A DNA stretch of 64,000 bases from a virus. This document shows, in pieces, positions 7,326 to 15,610 of this stretch. Position numbers and translations under genes: made by a program. The stretch spans positions 27,908 to 91,907 of the IMG/VR virus record IMGVR_UViG_3300047095_000292, one strand, 5' to 3'. The notes under the pieces are model-generated. The model had not been told where the DNA came from and searched no databases. It saw only the letters and a list, made by a program, of their open reading frames with translations. The first letter of the stretch is position 1. Every line of letters begins with the position of its first letter.

Positions 7326-9955
7326 AAAGTTTCTCCGCTTTGAGGCCCAATAAAGCCTCGTTCATATATACGTGCGCGATGATCTAGGAAGGGATGATTG
7401 CTGAATGCAACATCCTTTGTCCTAAGCCATTTCATTGACTTAAGCCTCTCATATGCATCACCACGTTCAATCATATACTCACGATACTTGTTCAAATCAT
7501 TGTAATACTTAGCTGCACCCTTATCATCTTGAAAGTTTATAAGCTTCTCAATGAAATCATGAAAGTCTGGATCTACCTTGTATTTTGCTGACGCTGCCCA
7601 ATTAAGAGCCCTTGTCATATCTTTATCAATTAACTTGGCAGGGAAATCGCTAAAGGAACTTGTAGATGTAATAGGAATTCGAGTATCCATTAGTCCATAC
7701 ATACCCCTATCAACAAAGTATGTTTTATAGCCCTCACGTATCAAGAGTCTATTACTATCTACAGTAACACCAACACGAAGACCCACATCTACCTTTCGAG
7801 TAAGTCTAGCATACTCTTGAATCCTGGGATCTACAATTCGTAGATTCACTGAGAATGTATCATAGTATGGACCAAAATATGCTCCAAAGTTTCTACTCTT
7901 CATTCTACGTTTCTGTACGCCAAAGGTCTCTAATTCATAGAAGCCCTTACCATGCGCGTCATCTAACAGCTTTACTCCAAGATTATACCATTCGTTACGG
8001 CTACCACGATAGTTAGCCATATTATATAAGTCACGGCCTAGTGCAACTGCTAATTGGTCTCTATCAGGTGAGTCTGCTAGACTAAGACGCCTTGCAAACT
8101 TTAAATAGAAATTATCCAACTGTTCATCATCTAGCCTTATCTTTAATTTAGCGGGTAGCCTGAAGTCTAGTATGTTACGTAACTCTTTAGCGATCTTCGG
8201 AGCAGTGCGATCTTCCCATTTATTCTTAGCAATTATATTAGAAATAAAGTTATCATGTAGCTCTTGTAACTGAGTTGGACCAAGAACTGGATCAATATAA
8301 TTAGCTTGCTTTAATTTGAAAAGAAGATTAGCATCTTTTCTAATTTGAGTCTCGATATAATCAGATACGTTCATAATATCAAACTTAATCTGACCTTGTA
8401 AGACAGCCTTCATGTTAGTCCATGGCTCTTTGTTATCACGAAAACGCCCAAAAGTTATCCGGAGATTTTCAGTAATTACTGCCCTCTCGTTAACACCCAT
8501 GTGATCTTCAAGGCCATCTACAAAGTTCTTAATGAACTCTTTATCTCTAGGTAGAAGAGACTCACTCTCATCTACAAGTTTATACGTATTACGCAATGTA
8601 TCAGGACTTGGTTGGTACATACGGGAATCATCGTACCTGCCAGTGATCGGATTATATTTTAAATTCTCTTCTCTAGGTGGTGATCCAAGTACTCTTGCCT
8701 TAGTATTCTTTTTATTATGTAGTAAAGTGCCTCGATAATTCGTAAGAGAAAGCGTACCATCTAGCTCTCCTGATTGCAATATGTAATATTCTTTAAGAGC
8801 TTTCTGGAGTTCCTTATTGTCATAAAATTCATCAGGTCTTGCTGCACCTAACTTAATTACATCCAGTCTCTCCTTCGCCAACGCGAATCTTCGAGTGTCA
8901 CCTGGAATTCCATACCCAGAGTCAGTAAGACCTCTAAGCTCTCTAATCCCGACGCTATTGCCGCCTGCATTAGAGAACTTGTCCAAGGTAAGCTGTCCTG
9001 ATCTAAATAGCTCAAGCTTTGTTGTATCGCCAATGTGCTTGAATTGCACCTCAACGGGTTGTCGTTGTAGCCACGCATTATATGATTCCTTAAGAGGAGT
9101 TTGTCCATCGTATAAGGCAATCTGTTTAGCTGACAATCCTTCAAAATTCCTTTTGCGAATTTGTGCAATACCCTCTAACGAACCGAGTTGGTCATAGCTC
9201 TTAACTATTGGTATTGTCGTCGATCTGCAGTACCAGTGTGCTGGTGGCAGATGCTCATGGTCACTTATCGGGTAGATAGTTCCATCCCTTGACGCACATA
9301 AAGGGGTAGTCCTAGAATCTAATACGGCAACATATTGCCATCCTTGTAATGCCTTTTCATTAGCTTTGTAAACTTCATGGTCAGCCTGAGCATATACACT
9401 TGTCGTAGCTGTAACTGTAAGGCCTTTAGCCTGATTCTTTGTTATATTAAAGGTAGACTTAGATATAGACTTAGCAATTTCATTTTCATTAAGACCTTCT
9501 GCTATACCTTTTCTAATCAGCCCTTCAATACGTATCTTCTCATTCTTTCCAATCCCTGCCCAGCCCTGATCTAGTGTTTTATCAAGGTATATCGGCCTGT
9601 GCAATACAATATCCTCTGCAACACGCCTAGGCGGTTGTGATACTCGCCAGATACGTCCAATTGCATCATCCATATTTTGAACAGCATAGGAAGTCTGATC
9701 CTTGAACAAGTCTAAGAGAGAACGGCTAGACACATTGTGTGCATCTGCCATTGTCTTTATAATTTCTTTATCGAGACTTGCTTGAAAGCCTTTAAAGCCT
9801 GTTCCACGTAACTTTGATTCTTTGATAAGACTATCAACGCGCACTGCATGTCCATCAATAATTAACTCTACTTTATTAGAAGTACGTTGCTCATATAAGC
9901 GTATCATTGCTGCACGATTGATACTCTTATCATAAATCTGTGTATTAACATTCAT
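7326..9955 (-). CDS. MuF-type minor head domain and start of virion RNA polymerase, exon 1
   Basis: The exon encodes residues 1-876. Residues about 211-251 carry the MuF/SPP1-gp7 signature: LDSRTTPLCASRDGTIYPI, then HLPPAHWYCRS with paired Cys and His. SPP1 gp7 binds the portal and is involved in DNA ejection, and MuF domains are known to carry C-terminal effector domains. After a long unassigned region, residues 858-877 read LDHRARIYERGFIGPQSGET, matching the DxRGRxY element of T7-type RNA polymerases. The literal ORF ends at 7304 in intron sequence. Ribosome site AAGGATTATC precedes the ATG. Confidence 0.85.
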
Positions 9956-9963
9956 GATAATCC

Positions 9964-10440
9964 TTAGGACGGCTTATGAAATTCCCCATGATGTTCAGCC
10001 GTAACAGCATCACGAGCCTTGCTTGCTTCCTCTGCAGTATCGTATAGACCGATAGTATGGCGGTTTCCATCAACCACCACCCTCGCCCTCCACTTACCAC
10101 TAAATTTATCTATCCCTTTAAATCCTGACGTGTTAGTACTAGGTGCATTTCTATTCTGCATATTTTGTTCGGCAGTAGCAGGTCGCAAATTTTTTATACG
10201 GTTATTGAGACGATTAGTATCTCTATGATCAACTTTCTCAGGTATGTCGTCATGATGCAACATATAGATCAATCGATGGACCTTATATGTTTTACCACCA
10301 TATTTCACCTGCAGATAGCCTTCGCTATTCTTAGTGCCCACAGGAGAACCCTTAACTATTGAAGGGCCTCCATTAATATTCCAGAACAATTGACCGTCTT
10401 TATAGTAGAATGTTTCTTTAATCTGCTTCTGGGTCAGCAT
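9964..10440 (-). CDS. HNH endonuclease with AP2 DNA-binding domain
   Basis: A free-standing 158-residue homing-type endonuclease between the portal and MuF-polymerase genes. The start at 10440 (MLTQKQIKETFYYKDGQLFW) overlaps the portal stop by 23 bases; a longer frame would only copy portal sequence. The HNH core is YKVHRLIYMLH, KVDHRDTNRLNN, NLRPATAEQNMQN, followed by an AP2-like domain (SGFKGIDKFSGKWRARVVV ... IGLYDTAEEASKARD). No intron features flank it. Confidence 0.85.
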   Translation of the reverse strand: MLTQKQIKETFYYKDGQLFWNINGGPSIVKGSPVGTKNSEGYLQVKYGGKTYKVHRLIYMLHHDDIPEKVDHRDTNRLNNRIKNLRPATAEQNMQNRNAPSTNTSGFKGIDKFSGKWRARVVVDGNRHTIGLYDTAEEASKARDAVTAEHHGEFHKPS

Positions 10441-12076
10441 TAGGCTTAGCCTTCTTAAGTGGTGTCTTAGCTTTAGGTGTTGATATACCAGCCATGTCTG
10501 CAACCTTGCTAGCATAGCTGTCGGCATCAACTTGGCCCATCACCATATCATCTTCAGTAATCTCGATCTGACCCTCTTCGTCATTATAATCAGGACTAAT
10601 CATATCATTAACTTTGAGAATCTGTAGCCAAATAGAACGAGGAATGAGTCCACTCTGATACCATTCAGTAGCAAGACGTAGCCAATCAGCACCAAGTGGG
10701 GTTGGATTAAAGTCAGCAGACAACTCAAACTCAATATCAGTATTTTTAAGCTGTAAATCATAGCGCCAGTTAAGCATAAATGCAATAATAGACGCCATCT
10801 GATTACTTACTTTAATATTAAGAGTTCCTAATTGAGCAGTCTGAGCAGCATTACGAATGTCCAGTGCAACACCTGACTGTTGAGTTTCTGGTGTCAGCAT
10901 ACGAATACCCAGCTTAGCCATATCCTCAATAGCAGATGCAATAGCTCTATCCATGTCTGTAAGTGCAGCAGTAGGTGTATCAAGGACAGTAGCTGTAGCA
11001 CCTTCTGGGAGCTTAAGCCAGGTGCCTAAACCGGCATCTACAATTGCATCAAAAGCATCATCAGTTATATTTCCCGTCAATACAGGTGTATACGTAGACG
11101 CGCCATACAACAGATGATTACGTCGGCTCATTTTATTATATAGTGCAACTTCCTTATCAATAAAAGGAGATAGCATAGGTTCAATAACACGAATTGAACC
11201 ATTTAATGGCCATGCAGGAATCTGTGTAAGACGCTCGCCATTCATTAGAATAGTTTCAAGTGTCTCGACTAGCTCATAAGCTGACAATTTAGGATCAGCC
11301 CCAGCTGCATTCTGCGTATACTTCTGTTGTAGTTTGCCGTTAACAACAATCACCTGCGCATCTTCTACCTTCTTCTCATATCTACGGATACGATAGAAAC
11401 CTTCTACGATTTCATGTACGATAACAGTATCTATATAAGACGGATGAAATTCGTTTTCTTCAACGCGCTCTACGTAGTTTCTAACGATAATCTGTTCTAG
11501 AGACTGTACACCAGTATCCTCTCGAGTCGATACTCGCCAATTAATTATAGATTCAGCGTTCCATATTACAGGATAGGGTTTCAGTTCAGCATACTGTTCC
11601 CTAGTAAGATCTTCTGGGTTTAATATCTTAGGATAGTCTACATACACCCATGCTCTGCTTGTCTGAACTTCTTCCCATAGAATTTCATCAAGAAAAGAGA
11701 CCAGCGGTGAGCTATTATGGCTAAAGTGATTCATTATCCATTCATATGCTCCAGCTGGCACCTTACCTTCTGGAAGCTTAAGCTGAGGTTGTTTCCTTAA
11801 CAGACCACCAATAATAATGCGAGCATATTGAGAGACAATACCTGGGAGTTCTGCTTCTGCCTTGTAGAATTCATATTGCTTTGCATCCATTGAGGGCGAG
11901 AAAGGGATCAGCAAATTGCTAAATGTCAGTACATCAAGGTAGCCATCAAAGTCCTTAGCAAAACGCTCACCACCTATAATTGCTCTCGATTTTTCCCATA
12001 AACCTCTCATTGACTCGTATGAAGATGTTGGATCTGCTACTGAACGCTTGTGTTGAACTGCATTGACTACTGACAT
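10418..12076 (-). CDS. Portal protein
   Basis: A 552-residue protein of portal length. The N-terminal region includes YARIIIGGLLRKQPQL, PLVSFLDEILWEE and RAWVYVDYP, typical of the portal family with the DUF4055-like architecture. An acidic, Lys-rich tail ends KKAKPNADPEAD. The portal forms the dodecameric DNA channel at one vertex and is the docking site for MuF proteins, whose gene follows directly. The start at 12076 overlaps the stop of the HNH gene upstream by ten bases. Confidence 0.85.
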   Translation of the reverse strand: MSVVNAVQHKRSVADPTSSYESMRGLWEKSRAIIGGERFAKDFDGYLDVLTFSNLLIPFSPSMDAKQYEFYKAEAELPGIVSQYARIIIGGLLRKQPQLKLPEGKVPAGAYEWIMNHFSHNSSPLVSFLDEILWEEVQTSRAWVYVDYPKILNPEDLTREQYAELKPYPVIWNAESIINWRVSTREDTGVQSLEQIIVRNYVERVEENEFHPSYIDTVIVHEIVEGFYRIRRYEKKVEDAQVIVVNGKLQQKYTQNAAGADPKLSAYELVETLETILMNGERLTQIPAWPLNGSIRVIEPMLSPFIDKEVALYNKMSRRNHLLYGASTYTPVLTGNITDDAFDAIVDAGLGTWLKLPEGATATVLDTPTAALTDMDRAIASAIEDMAKLGIRMLTPETQQSGVALDIRNAAQTAQLGTLNIKVSNQMASIIAFMLNWRYDLQLKNTDIEFELSADFNPTPLGADWLRLATEWYQSGLIPRSIWLQILKVNDMISPDYNDEEGQIEITEDDMVMGQVDADSYASKVADMAGISTPKAKTPLKKAKPNADPEAD

Positions 12077-12588
12077 AATGTGGAGTCCCCTGTCTGCAAA
12101 CCTGGATTAAAAAACTCACCGTAATTAGAGATAGCCGCAAGGCAGTACGCTTTATAAGCTTCTTCAGGTGTTTCAAAAAATCCTATAAATTTTCGTTTAC
12201 CTTCTATCCCAATCTTAGCAACCCATTTGCTAAATTGAGAGTTCCACGATACTCCTTTATAACCTGAAGTATTATTAGATCTTAGACTCTGATTATGGTT
12301 ATTATCAGAAAAAGAAGCAGCTCTTAGGTTACAAATTCTATTATCGGTTCGTATGGTATTTACATGATCTATGTTTTCTGCAGGAAATTCGCCATACACA
12401 TATAGCCACGCTAATCTGTGAGCCTTATATGTAACATTTTGTACTCTTATACGTAAGTATCCTGTGTCTGTTAAGCTCCCAGCAATATCACCTGCCTTTA
12501 CACGATTACTTGAAGAAATTCTACGTGTAAACACACCTGTATTACTATCATATATTAGATATTCTTTTAACACAGCTTGTGTTAGCAT
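12067..12588 (-). CDS. HNH endonuclease with AP2 domain
   Basis: A 173-residue free-standing enzyme just upstream of the portal gene. The HNH core is YKAHRLAWLYVYGEFP, NIDHVNTIRTDN, NLRAASFSDNNHNQS; the AP2-like part is SGYKGVSWNSQFSKWVAKI through FETPEEAYKAY. It differs from its neighbour at 9964 but belongs to the same group. The pair brackets the portal gene, suggesting homing into that region. Confidence 0.85.
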   Translation of the reverse strand: MLTQAVLKEYLIYDSNTGVFTRRISSSNRVKAGDIAGSLTDTGYLRIRVQNVTYKAHRLAWLYVYGEFPAENIDHVNTIRTDNRICNLRAASFSDNNHNQSLRSNNTSGYKGVSWNSQFSKWVAKIGIEGKRKFIGFFETPEEAYKAYCLAAISNYGEFFNPGLQTGDSTLCQ

Positions 12589-12603
12589 TGTAATTATTCT
12601 CCG

Positions 12604-12879
12604 TTATTCACCACGTAGCATAGCACTGAATTCTTTATGTGTACCCTTAAAGACATTGCCTGTTATGTTATTAACAGCCTGTACCTTATCACCGTCCGGT
12701 GTAATGTTCCAGTTTGAGGGGATATTATCAGCACCACCAAGAGGTGTACTAGCTTGTCCTCGTACTTGTTGTAGCTTAGAAGTATCTACAGATACCGCAG
12801 CACCTGGAATATTAGGTGCTCGTGCTTGTGGTTCTTCCTGAAGTGTCTTCTTAGAGCCTGGAATATTTAATGCAGCCAT
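12604..12879 (-). CDS. Small virion-operon protein with a shared W-TG-F motif
   Basis: A 91-residue protein. The N-terminal half is Pro/Ala-rich and low in complexity (SKKTLQEEPQARAPNIPG). The C-terminal 36 residues, NWNITPDGDKVQAVNNITGN followed by VFKGTHKEFSAML, match a motif also found at the N-terminus of the proteins at 18333 and 18611. It may be an attachment or decoration module. The function is unknown. Confidence 0.7.
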   Translation of the reverse strand: MAALNIPGSKKTLQEEPQARAPNIPGAAVSVDTSKLQQVRGQASTPLGGADNIPSNWNITPDGDKVQAVNNITGNVFKGTHKEFSAMLRGE

Positions 12880-12881
12880 CT

Positions 12882-13043
12882 TTATCTCCTAAATCGATTT
12901 CTCATAATATACATTGAAGGCATTGCACCTGCAATACGTTTACCAATATTTATAGCAACAGCAACTACACCTGCCACCATTCCTCGCCAGCTACCTACAC
13001 GCCAGCAACCTGTGCGCCAACAGCCCTGTCTCCAAGTACTCAT
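12882..13043 (-). CDS. Trp-Arg repeat miniprotein with hydrophobic segment
   Basis: A 53-residue ORF with an ATGA overlap with the gene upstream, which supports the start. The N-terminus carries four five-residue repeats (TWRQG CWRTG CWRVG SWRGM), followed by a hydrophobic stretch (VAGVVAVAINIG) and a basic end (NRFRR). It is probably membrane-active or virion-associated. No family was recognised. Confidence 0.65.
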   Translation of the reverse strand: MSTWRQGCWRTGCWRVGSWRGMVAGVVAVAINIGKRIAGAMPSMYIMRNRFRR

Positions 13044-13759
13044 GGCACTTCCCTAAATGGATCTAAATCGGTACCTGTGCCATAGATAGTAGTGCCATTC
13101 ACTTGCTGAACATTAGCATTTACAATACCAGATGCTAGGCGTGAACTAATTGCTGCATCTAGGCGAGCTAATTCAGTAGCAAGCTCAGAGCGTACTGCTA
13201 GAGCGTTATCAATAGCAGAGGGTGCGTTAGACGATGCTATACTACTAATAGCAGCATCAATCCTTGCTAGTTCTACAGCTAGCTCTACTCTAACCTGAGC
13301 AGCAATAGCTGAGGCACTCGGTGCGGCACCAGAGGTTAGCGCACGTGTACTGTAACCCCATACCTCTGCAGCACTTGCGCCACTACCACCGCCTGTTGCA
13401 ACTGTAATAGCTTGCACAGGTTGTGAGTAGTTGATACGTACTATGTAGCTTCCAAGTGTATCTACAAATGGATCACCACCACCATCCACAAGAAGGATGC
13501 CATCACTAACATTAAGTGTATGACTGCTCTCCTGTGGTCTAACACGCCAGTCATTTATTAAGTAAATATACGGTGGAATAGATGTGCCAGCTGATAAGTC
13601 AATAGTATTACCACCTACTTGACTCATCGCCGGTAGCCATTTACTGTTAGTAGAAATAGCCATCCAATCACACCACCTGCTCCAAAGATCTTTCACTGAC
13701 AACGAACTAGTCGCTGACAATGAAATGATCTTTGTTGAACCGTCAAATGTGATTGTCAC
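13040..13759 (-). CDS. Virion appendage protein, tail fibre or whisker-like
   Basis: A 239-residue protein. The N-terminal 60 residues (VKDLWSRWCDWMAISTNSKW) resemble a domain common at the start of phage tail and fibre proteins, also seen in the next gene (WQALYSKLIQLWESATYNAY). The second half is heptad-like, with repeated AVELARIDAAISSIAS and ATELARLDAAISSRLAS segments, suggesting a trimeric coiled-coil stalk. The extreme C-terminus is DLDPFREVP. It is probably a peripheral tail or head fibre. Confidence 0.65.
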   Translation of the reverse strand: MTITFDGSTKIISLSATSSLSVKDLWSRWCDWMAISTNSKWLPAMSQVGGNTIDLSAGTSIPPYIYLINDWRVRPQESSHTLNVSDGILLVDGGGDPFVDTLGSYIVRINYSQPVQAITVATGGGSGASAAEVWGYSTRALTSGAAPSASAIAAQVRVELAVELARIDAAISSIASSNAPSAIDNALAVRSELATELARLDAAISSRLASGIVNANVQQVNGTTIYGTGTDLDPFREVP

Positions 13760-13768
13760 ATTAACTCC

Positions 13769-15430
13769 TTAGACGTAGGCACGATCCGTTTCTGCCGTAG
13801 CTGTAATCTTGATTGCCTTAGAAGCAGTTAGACCACTTGCTGCAACAACTGAGACTACAACTGGCTTAGCAGAGCCAGATTTACCTGCTACTAGCGTTAC
13901 AGCAGTATCAGTGCCACCTGTACGTTTACCACCTTCGGTCTGATTGGTGTAATCGTAGGTAAATGCAATAGATGCTGAGCCAACAGTACCAGAGATATTC
14001 ACATTATCTTTATCACGAACAACTACAGCTGTAGCAGTACCCCAGTCATTGGTAGTTGTAAGGTCTGTGTAATACAATACATACCAGCCACCTACTAAGT
14101 TAGCGGAGAACTCTAGTGTACCCGCACTTGCGTAGGGATATTCACGAAGAACAGCTGTATTGTCATAGAACTGGATAGTATTAATATCAGCAGCACTTAC
14201 ACCTTCTACAGCAACACCAGTACCACCACCTGCAGGGTTAGTTGGAGCATATACACCACAGACTAGTTTAGCAGTCCAATTCATTAACAGTGAAGCTGTC
14301 TTACCAATTACGCTAGTGGCTTGACTGTTAATAGAGGTAGCTTGCAATAGCTTTGCCTGCACATATGAGTAGATCTGGCGCAGAGTAGCAGTAGATGCAA
14401 CAGTTGGATACAGCGTGAATGATGCACCTGATGCAGCAGGAATCGTAGCAGTCGTAGTAACAGTACCGGCGGCAGGGCTACCAGAGATAGTGTAAGTGCC
14501 AGCACCTGCGCCACTATGAACAACTAGGGTACCGCCTGTAAAGTTAGCACCAGTAATGCCAGCAGCAGCAGTGGTGAAGGAGGTAGTACCATTAGATACG
14601 CCATCTACACCTGAGTGTGTGCCTACGTCGACTACAATACCGTAATGATTAACTGAACCCGCCACACCTGCACCATCTACGTTCTTGATAAATGCAGAGG
14701 CAAAGTAGTTAATACGCATCTTGTCATATGGAGCAACAGGAGTCGTAATAATATCAGCATATACACCAGTAGCATCAAGGTCGTCTGAGTTAGACAATAG
14801 CAAGTTGATCAAGTACGAGCCAGTTGCACTCTTACCTGTATCTGCCAAGACTGACTCAGTGTACTTCTTGCCATATACGCGACAGAAGCCTTTTAGATAA
14901 TTTGCATTACTAAGGCTACCATGTGTTGCATCACCATACACCTGTACGCCTAAGTTAGCAGCGTCAGTGTAGGTAAAGTCAATAGCAGTACCAGCAGAGA
15001 TCTTCTGATAGTATAGCTGAGCTGAAGCTGATACAGTGCCTAGTGACACAACACCTGCATAGGTTGAATTAACGGTACCCGCAGTGGCAGTACCATCTGC
15101 TCCAGGCGTAGTAGCGGTATACTCATTCCAGCCACCATCACGCAAGTACAGCCGCGAACTACCCGCAAATGTCCATGTATTGTATCGGGTGCCATCGAAG
15201 CCAATATTAAACTGACCTGACAGGGCGTCGATTGTATAGAACGGAAAGGGATATGCGTTGTATGTTGCAGATTCCCATAGCTGAATCAGCTTAGAGTATA
15301 ATGCTTGCCATTGAACGCCATCTTTAGCTACTAAATTGCCTGCTACGTTTAGTGTAATCTCGCGTGTCGTTGTATTGACTGTCAGCTCAGTACCTATATT
15401 TAATGACGACTTATTTGTAATTTTTGCCAT
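13769..15430 (-). CDS. Tail fibre or appendage protein, beta-rich
   Basis: A 553-residue protein rich in Thr, Ala, Gly and Ser with repeated beta-strand patterns (TATAGTVNSTYAGVVSLGTV). The N-terminus shares the VKDG-WQALYSKLIQLWES element with the neighbouring virion protein. The last residues, TAETDRAYV, resemble the end of the next fibre upstream (QRIDRAYV). This points to an extended fibre, perhaps with a common C-terminal dock. No enzyme motif is visible. Confidence 0.65.
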   Translation of the reverse strand: MAKITNKSSLNIGTELTVNTTTREITLNVAGNLVAKDGVQWQALYSKLIQLWESATYNAYPFPFYTIDALSGQFNIGFDGTRYNTWTFAGSSRLYLRDGGWNEYTATTPGADGTATAGTVNSTYAGVVSLGTVSASAQLYYQKISAGTAIDFTYTDAANLGVQVYGDATHGSLSNANYLKGFCRVYGKKYTESVLADTGKSATGSYLINLLLSNSDDLDATGVYADIITTPVAPYDKMRINYFASAFIKNVDGAGVAGSVNHYGIVVDVGTHSGVDGVSNGTTSFTTAAAGITGANFTGGTLVVHSGAGAGTYTISGSPAAGTVTTTATIPAASGASFTLYPTVASTATLRQIYSYVQAKLLQATSINSQATSVIGKTASLLMNWTAKLVCGVYAPTNPAGGGTGVAVEGVSAADINTIQFYDNTAVLREYPYASAGTLEFSANLVGGWYVLYYTDLTTTNDWGTATAVVVRDKDNVNISGTVGSASIAFTYDYTNQTEGGKRTGGTDTAVTLVAGKSGSAKPVVVSVVAASGLTASKAIKITATAETDRAYV

Positions 15431-15610
15431 TTAAATCTCCTGTGCGTCTATGATATAAGAGCTGCTGATAAACCGAAGTCCATCGCTCATTGTGAGTACA
15501 CGCTCAACGTTTACATTTACATCGTTATCTAGCACGATAGGATTGTCGTCTGAGTCAAATATATGACCGAGATATTGGCGATCGGTCGTCGCTGTTATTT
15601 GCATTTTCAT
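15431..15610 (-). CDS. Small protein between fibre genes
   Basis: A 59-residue ORF with an ATGA overlap with the upstream fibre gene (ATG 15610-15608). It reads MKMQITATTDRQYLGHIFDS and continues with an Asp/Asn/Val-rich stretch, probably one small beta domain. A second ATG at 15604 is also possible. Position suggests a chaperone or connector for the fibres. No family was recognised. Confidence 0.6.
   Translation of the reverse strand: MKMQITATTDRQYLGHIFDSDDNPIVLDNDVNVNVERVLTMSDGLRFISSSYIIDAQEI

Larger units (their letters stand above)
2706..9955 (-). other. Split gene: MuF domain fused to virion-type RNA polymerase
   Basis: Joining 9955-7326, 6336-5742, 5360-4347, 4046-3979 and 3018-2706 gives 4620 bases: one frame of 1539 residues plus stop. 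Residues about 1-260 are a MuF/SPP1-gp7 minor head domain. The C-terminal part has the single-subunit RNA polymerase motifs: DHRARIY...PQ (858-872), motif A with D1008, motif B with R1070, K1074, Y1082 and G1083, and motif C HD at 1437-1438. The R-K-Y spacing equals that of T7 RNA polymerase (R627, K631, Y639) only after intron 2 is removed. The gene follows the portal, so the product is probably portal-bound and ejected with DNA. Splicing and packaging are inferred. Confidence 0.85.

Noticed and set aside
2706-9955. Five separate genes or simple frameshifts instead of a spliced gene
   Set aside because: Every break has group I core sequences, P1 pairing and a terminal G, and joining restores T7 motif spacing. 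Frameshift errors would not contain endonuclease genes.
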